From Apiosordaria backusii (Eukaryota > Ascomycota > Sordariomycetes > Sordariales > Lasiosphaeriaceae): a DNA stretch of 64,000 nt. The position numbers and the translations under genes are program-made. This document shows, piece by piece, positions 21,888 to 33,195 of the stretch. Position 1 is the first letter of the stretch. The number at the start of each line of letters is the position of its first letter. Below the pieces are notes generated by a model. The model ran no database searches. It was not told the DNA's origin and saw only the letters and a list, made by a program, of their open reading frames with translations. Location: NCBI GenBank assembly GCA_030549205.1, contig JAUKTV010000009.1, positions 372,001 through 436,000 of the forward strand, given 5' to 3'.

Positions 21888-23063
21888 ATGGCGCGTCCAC
21901 TGGGGCCGGTTCGCCTCAAGAAGGCGAGCCCAGTTACGCTCGCTATCGGCGCCGTTTTTTGCATTCTAGTTTTATACTTTTTAATAGGCTCCTCGGCCCC
22001 TGATTTCTCTGCTTCAAGAAAAGCCAGCGCAGCATCTCACCCGCTCTCGCCGCCAACATCTCCTTTCCGCAAGTCGACAGGAGGAGGAAAGCCAAAGGCG
22101 CCGCCTGTCGCCCACTACAATCTCAACAATGTCACCATCACCTCCGACCCGCTGGGCAACCGGGAGAATATTCTCCTCCTCACGCCCATGGCCCGCTTCT
22201 ACCAGCAGTACTGGGACAACCTTCTCAAACTGTCCTACCCTCACGAGCTGATCACTCTGGGCTTCATCCTCCCCAAGACAAAAGAGGGCAACGCCGCCAC
22301 GACCGAGCTCCAGAAGCAAATCGCCAAAACGCAAAAGTCTGGCCCAGAAAAGGACAGATTTAAAAGCATCATCATCCTCCGACAAGACTTCGACCCCCCC
22401 CTCCAGTCCCAAGACGAGGCCGAACGCCACAAGATCCAAAACCAAAAAGTCCGCCGCGCCGCCATGGCCAAAGCCCGGAACTCTTTGCTATTCACCACCC
22501 TCGGCCCCGCCACGTCCTGGGTCCTCTGGCTAGACGCCGACGTCATCGAGACGCCCGCATCGCTAATCCAAGACCTCGCCCGCCACAACAAGCCCGTCAT
22601 CGCGCCCAACTGCTTCCAGCGGTTCTACAACACGGAAAAGAAGGCGATGGACGAGAGGCCGTACGACTTTAACAACTGGCAGGACAGCCCGACGGCAGTG
22701 GAGCTCGCCAAGAAGATGGGGCCTGATGATATCTTGTTGGAGGGTTACGCGGATATGGCTACGTACCGGGCGCTGATGGCGTACATGCACAAGGCGGATG
22801 GGCTAAGGCAGGAGACGGTGCCGCTGGATGGGGTGGGGGGCGCGGCGCTGCTGGTCAAGGCGGATGTGCATAGGGACGGGGCCATGTTCCCGCCTTTTTC
22901 GTTTTATCACTTGATTGAGACGGAGGGCTTTGCAAAGATGGCGAAGAGGTTGGGGTGGCAGCCTTTTGGGTTGCCTAATTACAAGGTATTTTCCCCTTTT
23001 TTTTTCTCTTTAGCAGGAACGTCTGGACTAATGGAAATATAGGTCTACCATTACAATGAGTGA
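21888..23063 (+). CDS. Mnn9/Anp1-family alpha-1,6-mannosyltransferase (Golgi)
   Basis: Exons are 21888-22985 and 23043-23063, giving 372 aa. The 57-nt intron (GTATTT donor, ATATAG acceptor) leaves a last exon coding only VYHYNE. ATG 21888 was chosen because it puts a basic tail directly before a type II signal anchor (residues 16-34, VTLAIGAVFCILVLYFLIG). The lumenal domain carries the family core: ENILLLTPM near residue 93, the DxD metal/nucleotide-sugar motif LWLDADVIETP (Asp216-Asp218) and the C-terminal DGVGGAALLVKADVHRDG. Anp1/Mnn9 proteins form Golgi mannan polymerase complexes that extend the alpha-1,6-mannose backbone. The tiny last exon is easy to miss: unspliced, the frame reads about 19 wrong residues into the intron. 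Confidence 0.93.
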
Positions 23064-23864
23064 AACGTTGCAGATACAGCAAGCATCCAGTAGCACTGCA
23101 GCGGATGGGACTTGGGCTTTGTCAATCCAAAGTCGTTCCCTACCCAACGTCAAATTTTGTCCCTCGACCTAGGAGGGAAAGAGAGTTAGCTGTAAGGCTA
23201 TAATGAGTAGTGTGTGTATAGAATCGAAAGAGGGGACAGGAGCAGACCATATCATCCATACAAAATTTTGGTTACTCATATGTAAATGCGGGAGGTGGGT
23301 GGAGTAAAGGGGGTCCGGTCTACAAAAACATTATAGAGGACAACATCGGGACGGGAACCCGTTTTCTGTTCAACAATGCAAACAAACATTAGTGCGGGAG
23401 ACGGACAGACGCAGGAGACAACATTGGGGGTTTAGGGAGTTGGCTGTCTGCTTGAATTTAGAAAGTTGTACAGATACCACATGCTACGATTTCAAGCTTT
23501 TACAAGCCCGGGGAATTATGTGTGGTTTTTATGTTTCTTGTTCATGATTTTGGGGTGGATGTACGGATGTTTCATCAGGACGGAAAAGAAGTGTTTATGG
23601 CATGAACACACCAGTGTTTTCAGTGATGTGTTGGTCCTGTGATTGTTTCAACTGTTTCCAGAATTTGACGATCCCCATTTTTCAAGAACCGCCAGCTAGA
23701 CCTCCCTTCTTAAGATCACTCCCACCCCCGCTATTACAATATCCATACTTATCGCTAAATCAAACCTCCCCTTTCCCACACGTAATATGCCACCCGTGCC
23801 CCCCCCCCCCCCCCCCCCTCCCCCTCACCATCACCCGTCCCCCGTCTCACATCCACCCTTACTA
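23064..23864. other. Intergenic region between convergent genes, with a poly-C tract
   Basis: 801 bp between the convergent mannosyltransferase gene and PEX4. It should hold both 3' UTRs. The right half is strongly C-rich on the plus strand. Confidence 0.5.
23799..23818 (+). repeat. Poly-C homopolymer
   Basis: Twenty consecutive C residues followed by more C-rich sequence, just beyond the PEX4 stop codon (G-run on the PEX4 strand). Confidence 0.9.
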
Positions 23865-24540
23865 CTATAACCCACTATACCTGCCCCCCTCTACATCCTC
23901 AATCCAAAGCTCCACCAGCCCCCTCGCCCCCCTCTCATCCCCATCCCTCAGCAGCGCCGCCACATCCACATTCAGCGGGCTGTCAATACCCGGGTGATCA
24001 AGCAGCATCCTCACCGCCTTGACACACTCCAACACACTGTACGCCGGCGTCCAGGCGTCTTTTAACAAGTCCAGACAGATCTCCCCTGTTTCGAGCTTGA
24101 CGTTGGAGTGGACGATCGACGTCGCGAATTTGATCTCGGGCGGGGTGAGGGGGTAGGTGGGGGGGATGGTGATTTTTAGGAGCCAGCGCCCTTCTACCAG
24201 ACGATGCTATTAGCTGTTTGATCTGACAGGAGAGCGCGCGGGGGGTGAAGGAGGGGGGGATATAGGGGAGTATAAGGTGTAACAAAGGGAAGAAGGGGGG
24301 ACAAAACATACCAGCATACCCACCCCCCAAACCCCGTCCATTAATCACCGCTTCCCAGTGCAACAAGTCATCGTGATCCGGCGGCCCCAATCGCTCGATC
24401 CCTTCTTCTATCTCTTCTCCTCCTCTTCCTGGGGCGGCATCTCCTATTTGCGACTGGATAGACGCAAACTCTTTCGCTAGCCGGCGGATGGCGGTTCTCG
24501 CTGCCGAAGCTGAAGACGACGGTTTTGATCGGGAGGACAT
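23865..24540 (-). CDS. pex4: Peroxisomal ubiquitin-conjugating enzyme PEX4
   Basis: Exons on the minus strand are 24540-24312 and 24193-23865, giving 185 aa. The 118-nt intron has a GTATGT donor and a GGTAG acceptor and splits the Glu77 codon. The E2 fold is clear: the N-terminal helix (RTAIRRLAKEFASIQSQ), the core GRWLLKITIPPTYPLTPPEIKFAT, and the active site ETGEICLDLL with Cys116, followed by DAWTPAYSVLECVKAVRMLL. Pex4 mono-ubiquitinates the import receptor Pex5 at the peroxisome membrane so that it can be pulled back to the cytosol by the Pex1-Pex6 motor. PEX6 lies in this same window. Confidence 0.92.
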
Positions 24541-25722
24541 GTTCTCTTTTCCGGTTCCTCCACGGTATGCGGTTGAAAGAAACAGAGGGGCAAGTATCAG
24601 GCTTCGTCTGGGTAGGTTGTTTGCGCAAAAGCTCAGGTAGCTCGTCGGGGGACGTATGCGACGCTATGCGACGGGTGCTGGTGTGATGCGCCGTGAGAAA
24701 GGGTTGTATTTATTGATTCGCTAAAGCTCAAAGTCACAATAATAGAGACAGAAACTTGCAATTAGATCTCGTCACTGTAGCTGTTGTTGTCGTCGTCGTC
24801 GCAAATGTTTCTATGATTGCTAATCTCAGAGACGGTCCTGTCGAGGTTCAGCTGCCAGCGGGTCAGGCGGTTCGGTTCACTCAGCTGAACACGGCACACG
24901 CTCCGTTCATCGGTTGCCGATGGCCTGGGCGCGCGCCAATTTTACCGAGGCCTGCCCGCCGCTTCATCAACCTCGCCCTGGAAATCGGAGCACAGTGCAT
25001 GGTTTTCATCATTCACGCCCCCGTTGCCCCTGAGCGGGAGCGGGTCGATCACACGAGAAAAGGGATTCACTTCACAAATATAAGACTCAAGAACATGCGT
25101 CGACCTGTTGTGTATTATTGCGCTGAGAAGGGTTTCTTCAAAGACCGCCTTGCTACCTTGCTACGGCCGACACATTGTACATTTGATATGTCCAGAGAAT
25201 CAGAATCATTGTCCCCCCAGTTGTGAATCATATGTCCATCACCATCATGTCCTCGCCCTAACCTCCTCCAAGAAAAACAAGACAAGAAACCACAAGCAAA
25301 CTTTGGCAATTGAGATCACATCGTCTACAATTTCCATGCCACCTGGTTCTCATGCGACCAAACAAAAAGAAAAATAAAAAACAACGCCATGCTCCCCAAA
25401 TTAGAAACCTCTCCCTCAAGTCATAATCCTACATAAATCCCAGTACTCAAGCCACGCAAGTAACGAACGAGTACCAGTGTCAGTGTGTCTTGTGTTTCAT
25501 TCCCTAAATAAAGTCTTGATCGTTGCGACCCCATCATCAAGCCATCTATCAGAGTTGCGCGAAGCGTATTCGCTGTTGGCGGAACTGTCGCAAGCACACC
25601 GGCAGTATCCTAGCGAGTGTTGTTGGGAACTGACGGCTAACAGATCCACCTCAGATTAGGCAGATGAGCATCTGTATGCTCACGTCAAGCTCCAGTCAAA
25701 TCCGGATGAGATGATAGCCAGC
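24541..25722. other. Intergenic region
   Basis: 1.2 kb holding the PEX4 promoter and the 3' UTR of the large disordered-protein gene. An open frame at 24756-25226 (+) begins with TTG, has a biased Val run and was not accepted. Confidence 0.5.
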
Positions 25723-28590
25723 CTACGCCGTCTCATTCTCTTTGGGCTTCCAGAACTTCACCATCCGGCTCAACCTCTTGGTTTTGCTGATTTTGGCCTT
25801 CTGCTCCGGTTCGCTGTCCAAGGGAACTTCCATTGACAGCTTGCTGCGCTCACCATGAGAGCTGCTAATCAGGCGGCTCAAGCTGGCTAGACTGGAACGC
25901 CTTCGTCCAAAGGCAGTCGACGTGAAGGAAGCCGGCCGTGGCAGGTCATGCAACGGCGGGTTTCTGGCCTGAGGGTGTTGAGGAAAGAGGCTTTCCCGCG
26001 TCATAGTCGAGTTGCTGCTGGTGAGCGAGGGAATATCATCCACCGATATCCGCACTTCCGGGCCAGGCTCACCCAGAAGTAAAGACTGGAAATTGTCCTC
26101 TGTGATCGACGATGGCGCTGTCGAGATCCGGTGAGCATCATACGACATAGGCGTGCGCGGGGACGGGAATGCCGAGGACTGGGTCATGGAAAAGGGACTG
26201 ATGGGAGGGAGGGAGGATGGTGGGAGGCTCAGTGGGCCAACCTCGACAGGCGCCAGATCCTTGGGCCTCGAAATGTGACGTGGAGACGGAGTTGTAGACC
26301 CCGAGTACCCGCCGTGGATGGAAGAAGAATTTCTCGGGGTGCCGGGTGCAACTGCAGGAACGGCGTCTGCGGTATCGTTGCTTGCTGAGCTCACCATATG
26401 GTCAGGTGGTGGTGCCACGGTGAGAAACGTCTTCCCTTGTTCACCATCCTGGGAAACTTGGACAGCGGTCGACTCCTCAGGGATGATCGGAGAAGGTTTC
26501 GCTTCTGCGGCAACAGTTGTACCCTCTGACTTCTCGACAACAGGGGTCTCGGCCAGGGGAGTAGATTGTCCTGCTGAGCTCTTGCCAGAGTCACTGTCCT
26601 CCTCTTCCTCATCCTCTTCAAACACATCTGCCATGGTCGAGCTGCTTCCAAAGCGCCGGAAACCAAGCCTGCCGCCCTCAAAAGGCACCATTTCTGGCGC
26701 GCTTTCTGCACGGCGATGATAGTGCATACCTGGACCAGAAAACCGGCTCATACCGGCTGCGCTGTGAAGTTGCTTCTTGACATTTCCGCCAGCTCTTTGT
26801 GCGGCTTCCCATTCAGGGTTGCGAGGCAGAGGCGTGTTGAAGGGGCCCAAGGCCGCATCAAGATCTATCATCTGATAGGACGTGTCCTCGTCAGGGACGG
26901 AAACAGGTTTCGGGAAAGTCCAGGACTGAAAATCCGTGTCAGGAGACTCGGTCACCGTAAAGGTCGGAACAGCGGCCTGAGGTTCGGGCGACATGTATGC
27001 TGCATCTTGCTCTAGAGCGTTGACTTCTTCCAGAAACCGAGGTGGAGGGGGTGTCGGAGTTCTTCTCTTTTGTTTGCCGTACCGATATTTGGATTTGCGA
27101 GAGAGGATAGTTCCAGCCCAGGTTTTGACCTTCTTTTGCTTCTTGCTCCTCTTCTTGGTGAGCGGCTTCAGCGTATTGAACACCACATCCGGTTCAAGAG
27201 CCATATCGTCCACAAATTGTGCCGCAGAAGCGCGCTCGGGAACTGGCGAGTTTACATGAGAACTGGAGGCAAGAGGGCTCTCTGCTTGAGAACGCGTGGG
27301 TGACCCTGCCGCCTGCGAATCGCGGCCTTCGCGAGCAAAGAAATTCCATTTTTTGGTAGACCGCGTTGGGCTGGGGGTTGCTGGGCTGAGGAGAAGCGCC
27401 GGGGGGACGGCCCCCAAAAAAGGAATCGAGCCCCGTCTCCTGGGCGAAGATAAAGAAAGGTCCGCTTCTTGAGCACTTAAGGTATTCTCCAGAACTGCCC
27501 CGGCCGTGCTGGGTCGGCTGTCGCTCAGCTTCGAAGTTGAGCCGCCAAAACCCAAAGGTAGATTGATATCGCGTTCGCCGGTTGTGAGCGAAATCAGAGA
27601 AGAGATGCTGCCCGAGACGGAGTGTCCGGGGCGAGCAGTAGCCGTGCTGGAGGCGTCACTAGAAACCAGAGAAAGGGGTCTGGGGATATACTCGAGTGTA
27701 TCCGAAAATCCCACCCGGTTTCTAGCAGGAGGCTTGGAGCTGCGCTCAGCGTCAGCCATGTCAGCGTCGCCAGAGTTAGTGATTTGCTCCGAGGCAGACT
27801 GAACAGTCGGCTCCGGATTCAAAGCCTGCTCGGTAGGCGGAAAGTCCTGTCCACCAGGTCGGTTTGGGAAGGCCGGGCTGGCGGGAGCACTGCCCCCTTT
27901 GAGGTTTTGATTTGCCGGAGGCAAAATAATAGACGACAGGTCGTGGCTGGATATAGCAGCAGATCGACGATGGGCGTGACCTCTCCGTGGTCTTGTTGGC
28001 TGCAGAATCGGTGACGCCATTCCGCTTTCTGGCTTCGTCGGGCTAACATTCGTGATTGTGATAGCCTCACCATCACGAAGCTTTCCTCCAACAAATTCAC
28101 TTCCTCCTCTGCGATGTCCGTGGCCGCCGGGTCGAGCGGCGGCTGTTCTCGGAGAGCTGGGAGCAGATGGAGACTGCGCAGGGCTGAGATAGGCGCTTTC
28201 GGGACTGAGGGTGGACGGCAGAGAAGCGCCAGGGTTGAATGAGAAGTTAGGAAGCGCAGGCGTCCGAGGCTTGGAATTGTCGACCTCCCTACTCGATTCC
28301 AACCCAGCGATGTGAGGCTCTATCGCAGATCGCGGCCGTCTCCCCGTGGCGCGTGTAAAAGTGGAAGGGGCGGAGGCCGAAGAAGAAGAAGGTCGAGCGG
28401 GAAAAACAAATGGGGGGTTCGGAGGAGGCGGAATCGTTCTCGGCGATATCTGTGGGCTAGAAGAGTAGTCATCTTGGGGACCCATCGCGTCGGAGTTTGT
28501 GGAATCCGCAAGCCGAAGCATCGTGAGGTGATTGAGGCCATCCGCCGTGGGAGCATCGACCATCATGTCGGAACCGAATGCGGTTGCCAT
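25723..28590 (-). CDS. Long disordered Ser/Pro-rich protein with NDR-kinase substrate features
   Basis: A single exon of 955 aa starting at ATG 28590; the frame is open eight codons further upstream but only with GTG. The protein is almost wholly low-complexity and Ser/Pro-rich with many SP/TP sites. It ends with a basic segment (about the last 25 residues, KTKRLSRMVKFWKPK) that could contact membrane or nucleic acid. Three sites fit the NDR/LATS consensus with His at -5 and a basic residue at -3: HRRGGS (Ser164), HAHRRS (Ser210) and HRRAES (Ser630). An FVFP tetrapeptide at residues 61-64 fits the Cbk1-type docking motif [YF]xFP. A lysine-rich stretch lies near residues 475-512. Fungal databases label similar proteins as proline-rich cell-wall proteins, but I see no signal peptide. 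Function unknown. Confidence 0.85.
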   Translation of the reverse strand: MATAFGSDMMVDAPTADGLNHLTMLRLADSTNSDAMGPQDDYSSSPQISPRTIPPPPNPPFVFPARPSSSSASAPSTFTRATGRRPRSAIEPHIAGLESSREVDNSKPRTPALPNFSFNPGASLPSTLSPESAYLSPAQSPSAPSSPRTAAARPGGHGHRRGGSEFVGGKLRDGEAITITNVSPTKPESGMASPILQPTRPRRGHAHRRSAAISSHDLSSIILPPANQNLKGGSAPASPAFPNRPGGQDFPPTEQALNPEPTVQSASEQITNSGDADMADAERSSKPPARNRVGFSDTLEYIPRPLSLVSSDASSTATARPGHSVSGSISSLISLTTGERDINLPLGFGGSTSKLSDSRPSTAGAVLENTLSAQEADLSLSSPRRRGSIPFLGAVPPALLLSPATPSPTRSTKKWNFFAREGRDSQAAGSPTRSQAESPLASSSHVNSPVPERASAAQFVDDMALEPDVVFNTLKPLTKKRSKKQKKVKTWAGTILSRKSKYRYGKQKRRTPTPPPPRFLEEVNALEQDAAYMSPEPQAAVPTFTVTESPDTDFQSWTFPKPVSVPDEDTSYQMIDLDAALGPFNTPLPRNPEWEAAQRAGGNVKKQLHSAAGMSRFSGPGMHYHRRAESAPEMVPFEGGRLGFRRFGSSSTMADVFEEDEEEEDSDSGKSSAGQSTPLAETPVVEKSEGTTVAAEAKPSPIIPEESTAVQVSQDGEQGKTFLTVAPPPDHMVSSASNDTADAVPAVAPGTPRNSSSIHGGYSGSTTPSPRHISRPKDLAPVEVGPLSLPPSSLPPISPFSMTQSSAFPSPRTPMSYDAHRISTAPSSITEDNFQSLLLGEPGPEVRISVDDIPSLTSSNSTMTRESLFPQHPQARNPPLHDLPRPASFTSTAFGRRRSSLASLSRLISSSHGERSKLSMEVPLDSEPEQKAKISKTKRLSRMVKFWKPKENETA

Positions 28591-31500
28591 TTTTTCAAAG
28601 CCGCTCTGCGGCACCAGAAACGAATGGCAGGATCAGTCCCAAGCAACTGACATGGGGACGTCGAGAACAAAAAAGATCGCTCGGCAAGTTTGATGAAAAC
28701 CGATATGCGATCTGGAACCCAACCGAGTGGCCGAGTTGGACGTCTGGTCGTGAAAATTAAATGATTAAAGACAGTTTGCAACCTGAGATCTAAATGGGGG
28801 TCAGCGACGACCGGAACAACCGGACATAAATGACGTGTGAGAACAATCGATCGTGACAGCAGCCATCGAGGCAATTGAAGCGATTGCAAAGAACAAGGGG
28901 GCAATTGAGTTTCCCTTGATTTTGGTGGCGGCGGGGAGCGTAGAGGTATACTCACCGTCAATCGGGACCTCGGAATGGCTGCAAAGGCACTGGAAAGAGC
29001 AGCGAACAAACAATTAAGCAGCAAAACGCTGTTTTCCCAGACGAATCCAAGGCGATACGGTTTTTTAAAGGAGTGGACGGTCAACCCAGCGCAAATCTCG
29101 AGATCTGCCACCGGAATTGAACCAAGTTGTTTGGGGGGGGGTCGACAGAGCGACGGGCGGTGGTGAGGAAGAGGACGCGGGAAAAGAGGATGGAGATTGG
29201 AGTGGTAAAGAGGGTGAACCAAGCACACAGCACAGAAGAAAACTACGGGTGGGGGCCTACCGTTAGTGTAGGTGCCTGTGAGTGTGCCCGTGAGTGCAAA
29301 CAGTGCAGCCGCAGGAACTCATACCGTGGTCAGCCTGGGCGGGCGGGAGCGGAGCAAAGGACAGGTTTGGGCCAGAGTGGGTCAGGGATATGAACACAAG
29401 GTCGCTGTTCATCCCAGCTGCCCACACCAAAAGAAGCAGCCAAGACGTCTCCTGATTTGCCCCAAAACTGATTGCTGCTCCGTTTCAAAATGTCTCTTTC
29501 GGACTCTACTCCTGTTATCAAAACTCCCTTCTCTTGAAATTCCTGACCGACAACAAGAACAAGATAGCAGCCACCGCCTCCGAGATACCAATACCGTATA
29601 CGAAATCAGTAATGCCGAGCACCGCAATTCGGCCGCCAATCACCCACACAGCAGTGTCTTGAACGCCTTCAACCCCCTTCTTGGTGGTCGATGCTACATC
29701 AAGTCGCAGTGGAGAGGGGATCGCGTACAGCAACTCACAGTCACTTGCATATGTGCCTCTTCAGGAACAGGTATCCAAACCACTGATTGCTACCCCAGAT
29801 CCTGTGATTGTCAGGCTCTTTGTGGACAGATGATTGCTCGGATGAATGTGGAAGATCCCGCCACCGAAATCTGGCGCTCAGATGCCGCTTGCTGTCTTTT
29901 CATTCTCAAGACATCATGAGTCCATCCTCATTGTCCTGTGCCCGAGTCAATTTCGTATTGCGTGTATTGCAGCACCCTAGATTATTAGATGGAGAGCTAC
30001 GCGACTGTCTGCGCCTCATCGCTGTCGCGTCGAGTACCCCGCTATTGTTCAGATGATTACAAGAGGCCAAGTCCTGGCGACCCGCAAAATGACTGCCGGG
30101 ATGCCCGCTCAAAGGCCAGCTGATGGCAGCGTTCCTGAATGCCCCTGGCTAAGTGACAGTGGCTGAATCCTGAGCACACTGTGTATTTTCCTGCATAAAC
30201 GCCGCTTTACACTATGCTCGCCATCGGTGTCTGCAGACCAGGAAGCGGTGAAGGGCAAGAGACGGCGAAAGGCTTCTTGCTCCGATGCTGGCTTGTGGCA
30301 GAGTAGATGGATGACAGACAAACCAAACATGCATCACCACTGAGTTTGGAAGTCAAGGCGTGAGTTGTTGGTCTTGTTGAATGTCATGGGCTCCGTTTAA
30401 GGGCATATGAACTGCCCCCGGCTATAATAGACCTTGTGCTCAGACTTTAATCCCACTCGTGATCTGGGGTTCGACACAGATTCCCGTATGCCACCGAAGT
30501 CGGTTTGCACATTTTGTGTTGGCTCGCTTCGACAGCGAGAGACAGATCGACCTTCGAACCGGACGTAGGAACCCATAGGACCTGTGTTGGCGCCCGCAAC
30601 TACTACAGTCTGCATGCAATCTGTACGCTATCGCAGTTCCGTGAGCTTGGCTTCTGGTTGCTCGAAGGTTGTTGTTTTGATGCGCTGTCCAAATTCGGCT
30701 CTGAAAAGGACTCCCTAAGCGTGCAGAAGGCTGACGCTGGACCCTGTCGCTAGATCGATCTCGTCGTCCACTGTGAGCTCGAAACGCCCGGCTAGCCAGG
30801 TGTGCACGGATGCGTCTGCATGACGCCACACACATTGAGCCGGACGCTCACGACGCCATACGGCCAAGGGCGACGCCGAGGTGCTGCATGTGGGCACCAC
30901 CCCATCTCACTCAGGATTGTCAGGACAACATCAACTGTCAGGACAGTTGGCGGGGGATGACATGACAGGCGGGGCTCTTGGTTTGACAACCCAAAGCCTC
31001 ATCCGTCGTTGCTGACAAGTGACAGCCAACCACACAAGGCTGGCCGGCTGTGGCCTCTTGTCATCTTGGAAGTCCCTGGCGTTCCATTCCACGACACCCG
31101 AAGGCCGTTCGTCTCCAATCCGAACGATATTCCTTCGGGTTGGACAAATCCTGTCGGCCTGTGCAATGAGTTGCCGTTTGTTTATTACCAAGGGGCATCA
31201 AGGAAAAGCCTCAAAAACTTGTACGCCCGAGCCGGTTTCGAGCCAAACTAGTCCGGCTAGAGCGGCCAGGCATGGTTGACTGAAGATGCTCAAACTGGAG
31301 CCCTGCACACTGCTCTAGTCTTTTGGCAGAGCAGTATCGTTGTTGGCTTTCATGGAATGCCAAGTTGATGCAAGTAATGTCGGGTGTTTCTGAATATTCC
31401 TAGTCATATAGAAAGGTTTTGTTAAGAGGAATCTCGACGGGCCGCGTGGACACATGGCTCTCATTTCCCCGGGAATTGCTGCGAATAATAGTTAGCACAA

Positions 31501-32038
31501 TAATACGGGCAGCATATGCAATCTTTGAATCAAGCAACGCGTTCCAAAATGAGAGAGCAAAAAGATGATTATATCACAAAAGTCAAAATAGACACAAACA
31601 GCCGCTCAGTTGAATGATGAAGTCGCATTCACCCCGCGCCTCCGCGCAGTGGTGGAGAATGGCTCTCGATCGATCCCTGCAAAAAGCAACGGAACCACGG
31701 AGTCTCGAAGGACTTTCGGTTTGGTGATGGGATTGTTTGCTGAGCGAAATTGCGGTCGTCTGGAAAAGCGTAATTACAGATTACGTACATCCCGCAAAAC
31801 GACAGCAGGGGGATTGTGGACGAGCACAGCCACATGTGGCTCCAAAAAGCTTTGCCAAGAGATCTGAGTTTTGGAAGGTCCACAACTGACAACGGCTGCC
31901 CCGCAAGAGATTGGAAATTCTGCCGCCCAAATTTTTGTATTCTCGAGAAATGTTGACCGCCTTCATGAGCTGAGCTGCAGGTGAGGAGCTTCGTCCTTCT
32001 TCAGCACTCCATCCACCCAACATCGCTCTCTATCAACA
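28591..32038. other. Long divergent intergenic region between the disordered-protein gene and CGR1
   Basis: 3.4 kb. The left part probably contains a long 5' leader of the disordered-protein gene. The middle has no supported gene except a possible coding relic near 29521-29790 on the minus strand, listed separately. I found no transposon ends or tRNA. Base composition looks normal, without strong C-to-T (RIP) bias. Confidence 0.45.
29521..29790 (-). other. Possible coding relic or unannotated exon with a hydrophobic segment
   Basis: On the minus strand about 80 codons are open and read as ordinary protein: a polar part (STTKKGVEGVQDTAVWV), then GGRIAVLGITDFVYGIGISE and AVAAILFLLSV, ending NFKRREF before a stop. 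There is no ATG in frame and I could not find convincing upstream exons. It may be the last exon of an undetected gene, a relic or chance. Confidence 0.25.
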
Positions 32039-32546
32039 ATGTCTGCGACAGTCACAGAAACAGCGCCAGTCTCGGCACCAACCGCCACCGCAGCCAAGCC
32101 TCTGGGCATGCGCGTAAATGGTTCGTTAATCCTCAATCGCCTATCATTTGGTCTTTACTTTGGTAAATCTAATTCTCAATGCTGACAACAATCGCAGGCA
32201 AGCAATGGCATGCCCCGAAGAAGGCGTTCCGTCCCACGAAGGGCTTGACGTCGTATGAGGCGCGCGTGAAAACCAGGGCCGATCAGGCAGCTATGAAGGC
32301 AAAGGAGAAGGAAATGAAGGAGGAAAAGGAAGCAGAGCGCCAGGTGCGCATAAATTTACGAACTGCGGAAATAGTCAGCGGGCACGGCTAACCCAACATC
32401 TACAGAAACGAGTACAGGCTATCAAGGAGAAGCGAGCGGCGAAGGAGGAGAAGGAACGATACGAAAAGATCGCCGAGAAGATGCACAAGAAGCGGGTGGA
32501 GAGGTTGAAGCGGAAGGAGAAGCGCAACAAGTTGATCAATTCATGA
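32039..32546 (+). CDS. cgr1: rRNA-processing protein CGR1
   Basis: Exons are 32039-32120, 32198-32343 and 32406-32546, giving 122 aa. Introns are 77 nt (GTTCGT donor) and 62 nt (GTGCGC donor); both donors are weak but the phases agree. After a short Thr/Ala-rich N-terminus comes the conserved GMRVNGKQWHAPKKAFR block, then a long very basic coiled helix (KEKEMKEEKEAERQ, KERYEKIAEKMHKKRVERLKRKEKRNK). Cgr1 is a small nucleolar protein needed for pre-rRNA processing and 60S subunit assembly. The length agrees with the family (about 115-120 aa). Confidence 0.93.
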
Positions 32547-33195
32547 TCGCATTCATGAGCAAGATACCCTTTTGATTTATTCGATAACCCTACGCCGACA
32601 TGTGCGTTCGATATTCTGGAAACGACATCGAGACAACTGCCAACGACGGCTTGCCGACTTCCCTCGCCAGACAATCATCAACGACGCGGAGCAGGAGTAG
32701 GCTGGTTCAGGGCGTCGGTATGGCTTCGAGGGACACACTATCACCGCGTAGTGTATGGGTTATGCGCGGACGAAAAGCCGGCAACGATCCTTGAAGCCGA
32801 AGCCCATTGTTGGTCCTGTTGTTTTACAGGTTGTATGGTGTCAGGGCATGGGAGCTCTTTGACACCTGCATTCGGATCCATGTATACGGCCCAACATAGA
32901 CAGTGAGATGCTATGAGAATCTATTAAACCATGAATATCCTGCCACTTTACATAAATGTACGTTCGAGACTGGTGGCATAGGGCGAGATACTATCACATG
33001 CTTGTACGGCCTAGCAGCTGATCCCGTCCGTCGACCAACCCGCTTGTGCCCCACCCCGCCCAGACACCAAATGCAGCCACCATGGTCATGGTCTTTTGGA
33101 CTCCCGCCTAACTTCACAAGCTTGCATCGAAACTAGGTCCAGCCCGGACTATCGTTGTGCGACGGCGGCCACCCAGCCCAATTAAATACAGGAGG
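32547..33195. other. Intergenic region
   Basis: 649 bp with the CGR1 3' UTR and the promoter of the tail-anchored coiled-coil gene. No gene supported. Confidence 0.5.

Noticed and set aside
24756..25226. A 156-codon plus-strand frame
   Set aside because: Starts with TTG, begins with a GTT/GTC run from simple sequence and shows no domain.
29272..29919. A 215-codon plus-strand frame
   Set aside because: It lacks domain features and conflicts with the more protein-like minus-strand frame in the same place.
31228..31262. B-box-like GGTTTCGAGCC in a possible tRNA
   Set aside because: No acceptor stem, D-arm or anticodon stem could be folded around it.
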